Shown here in pieces: positions 1 through 6,437 of a stretch of 6,706 bases of DNA. The first letter of the stretch is position 1, and every line of letters begins with the position of its first letter. Below the pieces are notes generated by a model. That model searched no databases. It was not told the DNA's origin and saw only the letters and a program-made list of their open reading frames with translations. Origin of the DNA: Verrucomicrobiota bacterium (GTDB taxonomy: Bacteria; Verrucomicrobiota; Verrucomicrobiia; Chthoniobacterales; UBA10450). Location: the NCBI GenBank assembly GCA_003219945.1, contig QHQV01000340.1, forward strand, positions 1 to 6,706. Direction: 5' to 3'. A program made the translations under genes and the position numbers.

Positions 1-372
1 CAAAAAGCGCGCCACGTAAAGCTGCGCGGGAGTGTGCGCAATTGCGGTGAGCGCGGTCAGCAATCCGGATACAATCATCGTGGCGCAAAGCATCCCGCGC
101 GCGCTCCATCGTTGAACCAGCATCGCGCCCGGTATTTGTAGGGCCACATAGCTGAGGAAGAAAATGCCGATTCCCAAGCCGAACACGCGATCGTCGAACC
201 CAAGGTCGCGCGCCATTCCAATTGCGGCGTAGGCCACACTCGTGCGGTCGAGATAGTTGGTGACGTAAAGGAGGAAAACAAACGGAAGCAACCGAAGCGC
301 AATATGGTGGCGTGTGCGGCCGGCAAAGTCGGCTGCAGCAGGCGCGGTCGCACGTGAGGGAACTCCGGTCAT
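1..372 (-). CDS. MFS permease, anion:cation symporter-like, N-terminal part
   Basis: This is the first 124 codons of a major facilitator superfamily transporter, an inner-membrane secondary permease that moves small solutes, often organic acids; the gene continues beyond base 1. The reading frame is open from the ATG at 372 to the edge. A hydrophilic N-terminus of about 22 residues is followed by TM1 (about 24-41), with the family-typical NYLDRTSVAYA at its end. TM2 is at about 62-82 (GLGIGIFFLSYVALQIPGAM). The TM2-TM3 loop LVQRWSAR matches the ACS-family pattern (E/Q-R-x-x-A-R), and TM3 lies at about 93-112. The start is supported by GAAGG on the minus strand, 8 nt before the ATG. A TATAGT box at 409-414 could be a -10 element but has no good -35 partner. 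The substrate cannot be read from this half; galactonate, glucarate, phthalate or hexuronate-type permeases are all possible. Confidence 0.85.
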   Translation of the reverse strand, partial: MTGVPSRATAPAAADFAGRTRHHIALRLLPFVFLLYVTNYLDRTSVAYAAIGMARDLGFDDRVFGLGIGIFFLSYVALQIPGAMLVQRWSARGMLCATMIVSGLLTALTAIAHTPAQLYVARFL

Positions 373-492
373 CTGAGATGCCTTCGCGAAATTACTGGAA
401 CCCGCCGGACTATAGCCGAGTTGCAGAATTGACCAGACGAAATACGGCGCGGTGCGGGAGACACATCAACGCACTCAGGCTGGTCGTGATTG

Positions 493-863
493 TTACGATT
501 TGTTTGGCTGCGGCTTGTATAAATTTTCACTCTCGACGTTGAAAATTCGATTCCAGCGTGCGCGATAATTCTCGAACGCGATCTGCGCGCTCAATTGCAT
601 CAGTTGTTCTTCGGAAATTGATTCCGCAAACGCGCATACAAATACAAAGCATATGCATCTCCACGCGACAGCGCAGTCGTGGGCAAGTGATCGTCGGCCG
701 AGTGCAGAATGTTGGCCGGAAGATCGTGTAGTTCGATGGACCTCGAATTCCATGCCGCATCAAGTACTGTTTGCAAAGCGCCTTTGTCTCGCTCGGGCCA
801 GTTCTTAAGGCCGCGCGCGCTGCAACGAAAAAGCTGCGGGCAACCGAGTGGGATATTCCCACA
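493..863 (-). pseudogene. Carboxymuconolactone decarboxylase (CMD/AhpD-like) family remnant, frameshifted
   Basis: Two overlapping minus-strand frames join into one protein-like tail. The upstream frame is open from 863 to a TGA at 600-602 and reads NWPERDKGALQTVLDAAW, then HSADDHLPTTAL and ALYLYARLRNQF. The other frame, ending in TAA at 493-495, picks up as SEEQLMQL, then IAFENYRARWNRIFNVES, ending LYKPQPNKS. The switch lies near 613-619, where one lost T in a TTTCC run on the minus strand would join RLRNQF directly to SEEQLM. The closing pattern (SEEQL, then IAxENxRARxN) is what I know from the C-terminus of carboxymuconolactone decarboxylase-family proteins, alkylhydroperoxidase-like enzymes with a Cys pair in the N-terminal half. 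No in-frame ATG or GTG exists upstream in the first frame, a TAA interrupts at 864-866, and no CxxC-type active site is seen, so the front appears lost or scrambled. The function is presumed dead. The assignment rests on motif memory only; chance open frames remain possible for the upstream part, less so for the tail. Confidence 0.5.
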
Positions 864-1044
864 TTATGCTGTCGCGTATCGTGTGGTGCTTGCCTAACCG
901 CTGGTCCAGGTTCGCGGCCATCGTTCCAAAGTGTAAACAGGGTCTTTCGGAATTTGCACATCAAACAAACGACGCCGTTACAACACATTCGAACCAGGAA
1001 AACAGGAATCGAGGAAAGGGATTTCCGAGATAGAAGGTAAAGCG

Positions 1045-1075
1045 GCGAGGGCAGCAGCGAAGGAGCGAGGGCAGC
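1045..1075. repeat. 11-bp direct repeat GCGAGGGCAGC, 20-bp period
   Basis: The 11-mer GCGAGGGCAGC occurs exactly at 1045-1055 and again at 1065-1075, with a partly similar purine-rich stretch between (AGCGAAGGA). This makes a short G/A-rich block on the plus strand. It may be a simple-sequence expansion in non-coding DNA. No protein-binding or mobile role can be read from it. Confidence 0.5.
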
Positions 1076-1245
1076 GACTGAGTTTTAATTCAGGAGAAAA
1101 CGTGCTGTAGAGTCCAGCGAAGAAGGTTACGATTATGAGCTCGCGCGAAGCGGTGTAGTGGCGGCTGGCCGGTAGCGAACGCTTTCGGAGTGTCAGCCGC
1201 ACAAAGGGTTGCTCTGCGCGCCGGGGAGCAATAACGGGGCCCGCA

Positions 1246-1280
1246 TTTCCCGGTTTTGGAAAAACCGTCAGTTTACGGCA
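1246..1280 (-). pseudogene. Short fragment resembling the N-terminal region of the TAP-like hydrolase
   Basis: Just downstream of the antiporter stop codon, the minus strand encodes LCRKLTVF. Skipping one base, it continues as QNREMR. The hydrolase gene at 4822-6301 has VCGKLTVFENRETR in the same orientation. At DNA level 1246-1280 matches 6112-6145 with a shared 12-mer (TTTCCCGGTTTT), a 6-mer (AAAAAC) and a 5-mer (AGTTT) in order, plus one single-base indel. Similarity fades outside this core, so it is either a tiny relic of a paralogous gene or a chance match. The same bases form a perfect 7-bp stem (CGGTTTT / AAAACCG, loop of 3) at 1251-1267 that could contribute to termination of the antiporter transcript, although there is no U-tract. 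Confidence 0.3.
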
Positions 1281-1286
1281 CAACAT

Positions 1287-2387
1287 CTAGGGTCCGACAC
1301 GTTGCGGCTCCGGCAGATAGAAAAAGAGAATCCCGAGAATCAAATAGACGGAGAGAAGTTGAACGCCTTCGATCCAGTTCGTCTCGCCGTCTTCGCTGAT
1401 CTGAAACAGAATGTAGACCGAGGCCACGACCGCCAAAACTTCGGGCACGGTGAATTCCAGGTCCATCGGCCGCCCGAAAAGATACGACAGAAAAATCAGC
1501 ACGGGCGCGACGAAAAGCGCGATTTGCAGACTGGAGCCGATGGCAATGCCAACGGTCAAGTCCATCTTGTTCTTCATCGCCATGAGCACGGCGGTCGAGT
1601 GCTCGGCCGCGTTACCCACAATCGCCACCACGATGACGCCGACAAACACCTCGGTCAGGCCGACGGAGTCCCGGACGTTTTCGATCGTGCCAACAAGAAA
1701 CTCCGAGAGCAGGCCTATGAAGGCGGTTGCGATGAGCAGGATGGTGATGGCCTTGCCGCGCGACCATTGCCTGCGTGTTTCTTCGACATCGTCTTCAGAT
1801 CCTCGGAAGAGATGCTTGTGGGTCCGGAGCGAGAAACCTAGTACACAGAAATAGGTAAGGAACAACACGATGGCGATCGCCAGAGAGAGCTTCTGCTCGA
1901 CCACCGGACTCCAGCCGCCGGGACTGGAATGGGCGGTAAGATGAAACACCGTCGGGATGATGAGACCGATTGCGGCCAGTGAGAGCGAGATAGCGGAAGT
2001 GCGCGCTGCGGTGCCGTTGAAACGTTGTTCTTTGTACTTGGTGCCGCCGAATAGAATCGAGAGGCCGAGCACCAGCAGCACGTTACCGATGATCGATCCT
2101 GTAAGGGAAGCTTTCACCACATTGGTTAGACCTTTGGAAAGGGCTATGCCGGCGATGATCAGTTCCGCGGCGTTTCCAAAAGTGGCGTTGAGCAATCCGC
2201 CCAGGCCTTCACCGACGCGGGCGGCGAGCGCTTCGGTGGCGCGTCCGATCCAGCCCGCAACTGGAATGATTCCGAGAGCGGAGCAAACGAAAAGCGCAGT
2301 CGGACTGATGCCGCCCGGCCAGAAGCGCAGAAGGATCGCGAGCGGAACAAAGATAAAAAGCCAGTGGAGGGACGGTTTAAGTTTCAG
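1287..2387 (-). CDS. Calcium/proton antiporter, CaCA superfamily (CAX type)
   Basis: This is an integral inner-membrane exchanger that extrudes Ca2+ (or another divalent or monovalent cation) against H+. Read from the CTG at 2387 it is 366 aa, about the usual length for bacterial CAX proteins, with roughly 11 hydrophobic segments. The two inverted alpha-repeat signatures are present: [15 protein letters not shown] at about 63-77 and [17 protein letters not shown] at about 257-273. The two conserved acidic residues are E75 and E262. An acidic cytosolic linker ([12 protein letters not shown], about 196-207) separates the halves, as in the family. The start is uncertain. The frame is closed by TGA at 2421-2423 and has no ATG or GTG before the first signature. 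A TTG at 2195 would delete the first membrane segments and part of repeat 1, so it is unlikely. CTG at 2387, reading [13 protein letters not shown], best fits the family N-terminus; a weak GAG lies just upstream. ChaA-like Na+(K+)/H+ exchange is an alternative specificity. Confidence 0.85.
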   Translation of the reverse strand: MKLKPSLHWLFIFVPLAILLRFWPGGISPTALFVCSALGIIPVAGWIGRATEALAARVGEGLGGLLNATFGNAAELIIAGIALSKGLTNVVKASLTGSIIGNVLLVLGLSILFGGTKYKEQRFNGTAARTSAISLSLAAIGLIIPTVFHLTAHSSPGGWSPVVEQKLSLAIAIVLFLTYFCVLGFSLRTHKHLFRGSEDDVEETRRQWSRGKAITILLIATAFIGLLSEFLVGTIENVRDSVGLTEVFVGVIVVAIVGNAAEHSTAVLMAMKNKMDLTVGIAIGSSLQIALFVAPVLIFLSYLFGRPMDLEFTVPEVLAVVASVYILFQISEDGETNWIEGVQLLSVYLILGILFFYLPEPQRVGP

Positions 2388-2510
2388 AGGTCTCGGAATT
2401 TCGCGACTTGCCTCAGCTAATCAACCCGTGAAAGCTCTGCCAAAATGCTAACAAATGAGTGAAATTCTTTATCTGCGAGCGTTCGTTTGTCGCGCCAAAC
2501 GAGGATTGAT
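2388..2510. promoter_or_regulatory. Divergent intergenic region between antiporter and DUF885 gene
   Basis: These 123 bases separate two divergently transcribed genes and must hold both promoters unless the upstream sequence is longer than it seems. No pair of -35/-10 boxes close to the sigma-70 consensus stands out. The AT-rich part around 2440-2472 (AACAAATGAGTG, ATTCTTTATC) is the likeliest place for the rightward promoter. Nothing else recognisable is present apart from the hairpin at 2483-2502. Confidence 0.35.
2483..2502 (+). promoter_or_regulatory. Leader hairpin overlapping the DUF885 gene ribosome binding site
   Basis: TCGTTTG at 2483-2489 pairs perfectly with CAAACGA at 2496-2502 around a 6-nt loop. 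The 3' arm includes the first two bases of the GAGG Shine-Dalgarno at 2501-2504, which sits 6 nt before the ATG at 2511. If folded in the mRNA it would partly mask the ribosome binding site. A binding site for a regulator or plain chance are alternatives. Confidence 0.35.
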
Positions 2511-4250
2511 ATGAAAACGGTTTTGTTTATTGCTGCAGCGCTGGGGTGCGTCCCGTGTCTTGCCAAGGAGCAAGGCGCAGATGAGCGGCTGCGAGCTATC
2601 TACACGGAAGAATGGAAATGGCGGCTGGAGCAGTTTCCCGGGCTCGAAGGAGTCGAAAAACCGGTTGCCGATCGTCTGCCGAAAGTGGATGCGGCGACGC
2701 AGGAGACGCGGCTACGGTACTGGCAGGATGTGTTGCACAAGCTCGATGATGTTCCGCGCGCGCAGCTCTCGCCGGAGGAGCAGATCAACTACGATGTTTA
2801 TCGGCCGGAAATCGAGAATTTCGTCGCCGATCAGAAATTTCGCGACTACGAAATGCCGGCCAACTCGGATTCTGCTTTCTGGACCGATTTGGGCTACACG
2901 GCACGGCGACCTTTCAAGACGCTAACGGATTACAAAAAATGGATCGCGCAGATGCGCGACATCCCGCGCTATTTCCGCGAACAAATCGCGAACATGCGGG
3001 CGGGGCTTGCGCGCGGCTTCACGCCGCCACGCCTCACTTTGCAGGGACGCGAGAAATCCATCGAGACCATCGCGGGAGGCAAACCCGAAGACAATCTGCT
3101 CTACACACCATTCCGTGAACCAATGGTGGGAGTTCAGCCGGCCGATCAGGACAAGCTCAAATCGGAAGTCGCAAAGGTGATTCGTGAGATCGTGCAGCCG
3201 GCTTATGCGGACCTGCTCAAATTCTTCCGCGACGAATATGTGCCGCACACCCGCACGACGCTTGCGGCCGAAGCGCTGACGGACGGGAAAACGTACTATC
3301 ACCAGAAAATTCGCGAGTTTACCACGCTCGATCTTCCGCCCGACGAAATTCACCAGATCGGCTTGTCGGAAGTTGCCAAATTACATCAGCAGATGGTCGA
3401 CGCGATGCGCGAATCCGGGTTCAAAGGCGAGTTTCCGGCATTCACGCAATTCCTCCGTGACGATCCGCAGTTCTACGCCAAAACACCACAGGAGCTGCTC
3501 AATCGCGCCGCTTGGATCGCGAAAGTATTCGATGGCAAATCGTCGCAATACTTTGGTTATCTGCCGCGGATGCGCTTCGCTATCAAACCCGTCCCCGCCG
3601 ATCTGGCGCCCTTTTATACTTCAGGCCGTGGCGGTCCTGGCATTTATCTCCTGAACACATACGATCTGCCGCATCGCCCGCTCTACAATCTGCCCGCTTT
3701 GACGCTGCACGAGTCCGCGCCCGGACACGCATTCCAGATTGCGATCGCGCTCGAGCACAAGAACCAGCCGGAATTTCGGCGATTCGATTACATCTCCGCG
3801 TACGGCGAAGGTTGGGCGCTTTATTGTGAAAAGCTGGGCCAGGAAATGGGGATGTACGAGACGCCATACGAGCGCTTTGGCATGCTCGGTTATCAGATCT
3901 GGCGCGCTGCGCGACTGGTGGTGGACACCGGCGTTCATTCGAAGAGCTGGACTCGCGAACAGGCGCTCAAGTACATGCACAATTACACGGCGCTACCCGA
4001 GCATGAGATCGAAACCGAGGTAGACCGTTACATCGCGTGGCCCGGGCAAGCCCTTTCTTATTATATGGGCGAGCTCGCGATGGTGCGTGCCCGCGAAAAA
4101 GCGGAGAAGACGTTCGGAGCGAAATTCAACATCCGCGCATTCCACGATGCCGTGCTCGAACTCGGCTCGGTACCGCTGCCCGTTGTGACGGCGCGAGTCG
4201 ACCGATTCATCAGCGAAGACGGCAAAGGTCCTTACCCGGATATGGAGTGA
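2511..4250 (+). CDS. Exported DUF885 family protein, predicted zinc metallopeptidase
   Basis: A 579-aa member of the DUF885 family, typical in length for it; members are usually secreted or periplasmic and are thought to be metal-dependent peptidases, though few have been tested. The start is the ATG at 2511, with GAGG 6 nt upstream; a TTG at 2487 lacks a site and would spoil the signal peptide. Residues 1-18 (MKTVLFIAAALGCVPCLA) form a Sec signal with probable cleavage before KEQ; LGC is a poor lipobox. The N-terminal two thirds is mostly charged and probably helical. The metal-binding core is intact: HESAPGH at about 400-406 (HExxPGH form) and YGEGWALYCEKLG at about 431-443, where E433 would be the third ligand. 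The tail WPGQALSYYMGE is also family-typical. The gene stands alone, divergent from the antiporter and ending ahead of a hairpin pair. The physiological substrate is unknown; scavenging of peptides is a reasonable guess. Confidence 0.9.
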   Translation: MKTVLFIAAALGCVPCLAKEQGADERLRAIYTEEWKWRLEQFPGLEGVEKPVADRLPKVDAATQETRLRYWQDVLHKLDDVPRAQLSPEEQINYDVYRPEIENFVADQKFRDYEMPANSDSAFWTDLGYTARRPFKTLTDYKKWIAQMRDIPRYFREQIANMRAGLARGFTPPRLTLQGREKSIETIAGGKPEDNLLYTPFREPMVGVQPADQDKLKSEVAKVIREIVQPAYADLLKFFRDEYVPHTRTTLAAEALTDGKTYYHQKIREFTTLDLPPDEIHQIGLSEVAKLHQQMVDAMRESGFKGEFPAFTQFLRDDPQFYAKTPQELLNRAAWIAKVFDGKSSQYFGYLPRMRFAIKPVPADLAPFYTSGRGGPGIYLLNTYDLPHRPLYNLPALTLHESAPGHAFQIAIALEHKNQPEFRRFDYISAYGEGWALYCEKLGQEMGMYETPYERFGMLGYQIWRAARLVVDTGVHSKSWTREQALKYMHNYTALPEHEIETEVDRYIAWPGQALSYYMGELAMVRAREKAEKTFGAKFNIRAFHDAVLELGSVPLPVVTARVDRFISEDGKGPYPDME

Positions 4251-4273
4251 GCAGTCCTTGTAGTGCCGTAGCG

Positions 4274-4308
4274 TCCGCTGTCTTCAGCGGAATAACTCGG
4301 GACGAGTT
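4274..4308 (+). terminator. Tandem hairpins between convergent genes, terminator or REP-like element
   Basis: Two perfect hairpins lie 24 bases after the DUF885 stop codon. The first is TCCGCTG-tctt-CAGCGGA (4274-4291) and the second is AACTCG-gga-CGAGTT (4294-4308). Neither is followed by a run of T on either strand, so they are not classic intrinsic terminators. The location between converging genes suits a bidirectional transcription end or mRNA-stabilising element. The paired-palindrome form also resembles dispersed REP-type intergenic repeats. The following 70 bases (4309-4380) hold only a 9-bp direct repeat, CTGGTCAGA, at 4358-4366 and 4377-4385, its second copy overlapping the next gene's stop codon. 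Confidence 0.5.
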
Positions 4309-4380
4309 GCCCAGCTGCTTGCCGCTTTAGCTGTCTTTCGCTCCTACTTGGTCGCGGCTGGTCAGACGCAATGTCTCTGG

Positions 4381-4728
4381 TCAGATCGAATCGCGGATAC
4401 CGCGGTCGAAATCTCGTGGGCCGATGACGCCGGACATTTTATCCCACACCGAGCTCACCGCAGGACGCACCGTGTCCCACGGCAAGGCTGCATCGGGCTT
4501 GCCGGTCTCGTAATCATTTGCAACGGATTCCTCAACTTCGTCGAACTTCTTCCCAGGATACTTCTGAAATGAATTGTAGCCGGTACGATACGCGTGCTCG
4601 TATTGCTCATAAGAAGAATTCTTCGCGTACGGCTGTTTCGCATGTTGTTCCCGCCAATAAGCGGCTTCGTTTTCCGGGTACACCCATTGGCCGCGATCAC
4701 TGTCCTCTGCTTCCGAACGTGTTTGCAT
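4381..4728 (-). CDS. Conserved-looking hypothetical protein, 115 aa, acidic and Tyr/Trp-rich
   Basis: I cannot assign a function. The protein is soluble, without signal peptide or membrane segment. It has three parts: a charged N-terminus (1-15); a central region with many aromatic residues (WVYPENEAAYWREQH at 15-29, YEQYEHAYRTGY at 40-51, YPGKKFDEVE at 57-66); and a C-terminal part LPWDTVRPAVSSVWDKM (82-98) ending in PRDFDRGIRDSI. The spacing of Tyr/Trp and acidic residues suggests a small helical domain. No Cys is present and no metal motif is visible. The start is fixed by GGGAG on the minus strand, 7 nt before the ATG at 4728; a longer version from 4797 lacks such a site. It lies 93 bp downstream of the broken hydrolase on the same strand and could share its transcript, but its own strong ribosome binding site and an internal CCGATCGG palindrome at 4777-4784 leave a separate promoter possible. 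It resembles short proteins I associate with Verrucomicrobia and Acidobacteria; this is memory, not a search. Confidence 0.75.
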   Translation of the reverse strand: MQTRSEAEDSDRGQWVYPENEAAYWREQHAKQPYAKNSSYEQYEHAYRTGYNSFQKYPGKKFDEVEESVANDYETGKPDAALPWDTVRPAVSSVWDKMSGVIGPRDFDRGIRDSI

Positions 4729-4821
4729 ACCTAATCTCCCTTCTACTGTTCCCAATAGAACTTCGACAGTTGCAGCCCGATCGGTCGCTTTTAGCAACAG
4801 AAAAACGAACCAGAATTTTAG

Positions 4822-6301
4822 CTACTCCGTTGCGAACGGCGGCCGCGCCATTCGCGCGACGCAGCTGACATCAAGATTTTTTGCGTCGCCTTTGTCCAGA
4901 AATTCGATCGCGATCCGATCAATGCAACCAGAGTCGTTCAGGCCATCAACGCCGTGACCAGCTTCTGGGATAACAACATGTCTGCTGTTCGGCAAATGCC
5001 TGGCGACTTCTTCGCCGTACTTTGGCGGCGTGACCGGATCCAGGTTGCCAGAAAAAATCAGCACTGGTGCGTTTGAGGAAACCGGCTCGAGAAAATCGGG
5101 TGGGATCTCACCGCGCGGCCACATCCCGCAGGCGCGCATTTGCTGGAACACGCGATAGTTCCCGAACGGATTACCTGCATTCAGCTTCGCCGCTTCCTCT
5201 TGGTTAATGAATGGGACGTCTTCCGCGCACGTGACCGACAAATACATTCCGTCCGCCACGAAATCAGGAATCGACGGCGCAATCGCTTGCTGGAGAAACG
5301 GCGCGAAATCGCCGGTTGCCGCATGATGAACGATCAACGGAATCCTGGCCGCTTTATCGCGACCGTACATCCAGCTCCTGATCTTCTCCGCAAAAACACC
5401 GCGCTGAATTTCGACTGTCGTCGGCGTGGCCTTGTCGGGCGGAGAATATTCCACACGCGCGGGCTGTTTCTCCAACTGCGTCAGCACGTTCTTCCAATCA
5501 TCGCGAATTTGCGGGAATGCGGCGTGACAAGTGGCGTCCTGTTCGCATTCGCCGAAGAGCAGGTCCATTGCGCGCGCTGCCGACTCGGAATGGTGCAGCG
5601 GCATTTTCAAATCAGTTCAAATCAGCTGGCGCGACGGCCAACAGGATTGCGCTGCGCACATTTTCGGGATGCCGCCGCATGTAAACCAGCGCCGCCTGCG
5701 TCCCGTACGACGCCCCAAAAAGATTTATTGTGTCATAACCGAGCCATGTTCGCACATCATCGAGATCATCCATCGCGATGGATGTCGTGTATTTCGTCAG
5801 ATCCGCGCGCTGCTCGAGCTCGTGGCGCATTTGCCTGACGTAGTCGACTGGAAACATCTCACTCAGGTAATATTGCGGTGTTTTCTCCCGCGGAATTGCG
5901 AGACGATTTGATTTCCCGGTGCCGCGCTGATCGACGCACACCACATCGTGCCGGCGACGGTACGCTTTGCCTGGCCCAGCGTAGAACGCGGCGGCTTCTG
6001 TTGACGCTGCGCCCGGACCGCCCGCAAGATCGAACAGCGGCTCCGCTTTGTGTTTCTGATCGAACGCCGGCAGGACGACGACGTTTAAATCGATCGTTCG
6101 ACCGGTGCGTGTTTCCCGGTTTTCAAAAACTGTTAGTTTCCCGCAAACCAGTTCCTCATCGATTCCGGCTAACCTGCAGGCCTTCAGCTTTGACAAAGCA
6201 CCCGGCAGATGACGTTTGGCGCAGCCGCCCACATCGAGCAGAGACAAGACGGCGGCGATCGTCACCAGGAAGACAAAAAAAACGCACCGAACTCTGCGCA
6301 C
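4822..6301 (-). pseudogene. TAP-like alpha/beta hydrolase lipoprotein, split by a 10-bp duplication
   Basis: The gene encodes a secreted alpha/beta hydrolase of the proline iminopeptidase/tripeptidyl aminopeptidase (TAP) type, with the C-terminal TAP-like domain. The front frame starts at GTG 6301, with AAGG 6 nt upstream, and stops after 229 aa at TGA 5612-5614. The rest continues in another frame to TAG 4822-4824. Removing one copy of the exact duplication at 5606-5625 gives a single 489-aa frame of normal family length, joining APADL to KMPLHH. A hydrophobic signal ends in LLDVGGC, a plausible lipobox with Cys27. Catalytic elements all survive: oxyanion-loop LAGGPG (92-97), DQRGTGKS (124-131), nucleophile Ser198 in GASYGT, and, in restored numbering, Asp418 in SGNLDPVTPP and His446 in EAGHG. 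The substrate is probably peptides or esters outside the cytoplasm. As written, the front half lacks Asp and His. The back half has only a TTG or internal ATG without a clear ribosome binding site, so neither piece should be active. A sequencing or assembly error is possible. Confidence 0.85.
5606..5625. repeat. Exact 10-bp tandem duplication that breaks the hydrolase frame
   Basis: TTCAAATCAG occurs twice back to back (5606-5615 and 5616-5625). On the coding strand this is CTGATTTGAA twice. The insertion of ten bases shifts the frame by one and creates the TGA at 5612-5614. Deleting one unit restores the natural ...ADLKMPL... junction. The two units are identical, which points to a recent event. 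Tandem units can also be lost by replication slippage, so reversion is possible. Confidence 0.9.
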
Positions 6302-6437
6302 GCGCGACCTTATTGCGTGTCCACAAGGTGGCGCAAACTCAAGTCCGCGCCGTGACCGGCGGCTTACCCATAAGGGACTTCGCAATCGTTCAAATGAACG
6401 CAGCGAGGTGGCAATTCCGAATTGTTTGTGAAGACTT
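6302..6437. promoter_or_regulatory. Divergent promoter region with two small palindromes
   Basis: This 136-bp region separates the hydrolase start from the GlsB-like gene start and should carry both promoters. Two near-perfect palindromes lie on the GlsB side: CGTTCA-aa-TGAACG at 6387-6400 and CAATTC-c-GAATTG at 6412-6424, with centres about 25 bp apart, roughly two and a half helical turns. They have the size of operator half-sites for a dimeric regulator but do not match an operator I know. No strong -35/-10 pair is evident for either direction. Confidence 0.35.

Larger units (their letters stand above)
864..1286. other. Intergenic stretch without a convincing gene
   Basis: About 420 bases between the CMD relic and the antiporter stop codon. 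Several frames stay open by chance on both strands, but none has a ribosome binding site, recognisable motifs or gene-like amino-acid composition. The frame open from 1286 to 978 on the minus strand is Arg/Ser/Pro-rich and looks non-coding. Around 1040-1080 the plus strand is strongly purine-rich (GCGAGGGCAGC-type repeats). The last 40 bases next to the antiporter resemble part of a hydrolase gene and contain a small hairpin; these are listed separately. Short coding scraps in the minus-strand frames between 864 and about 985 could be further upstream debris of the CMD relic, but I could not thread them into one protein. Confidence 0.5.

Noticed and set aside
312..542. Plus-strand open frame ending in a hydrophobic LVVIVTICLAAAC stretch, like a lipoprotein signal at the wrong end
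   Set aside because: Half of it is antisense to the MFS gene start, the hydrophobic part is at the C-terminus, and there is no ribosome binding site.
527..988. Open frame of 153 codons on the minus strand
   Set aside because: It has no ribosome binding site and a Cys/Arg-rich, motif-free translation; it overlaps the better CMD-like frames, so it is most likely a shadow frame.
1251..1267. 7-bp stem CGGTTTT/AAAACCG as an intrinsic terminator for the antiporter
   Set aside because: The stem is mostly A/T pairs and no T-run follows on the transcribed strand; kept only as a remark.
978..1286. Open frame of 102 codons on the minus strand immediately after the antiporter
   Set aside because: It has no ribosome binding site, and the Arg/Ser/Pro-rich translation matches no family; only its first few codons resemble the hydrolase.
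1209..1841. Long plus-strand open frame opposite the antiporter
   Set aside because: The translation is rich in His, Asp, Gln and Arg, as expected for the antisense of hydrophobic membrane codons; the minus strand has clear CaCA motifs.
4822..5610. Back half of the hydrolase as an independent gene
   Set aside because: It begins only at TTG or an internal ATG without a convincing ribosome binding site and holds just the Asp/His end of an alpha/beta hydrolase; the 10-bp duplication explains the split better.
5140..5838. Plus-strand open frame of 232 codons opposite the hydrolase
   Set aside because: It is Arg-rich antisense of a gene with intact hydrolase motifs and crosses the duplication without recognisable domains.
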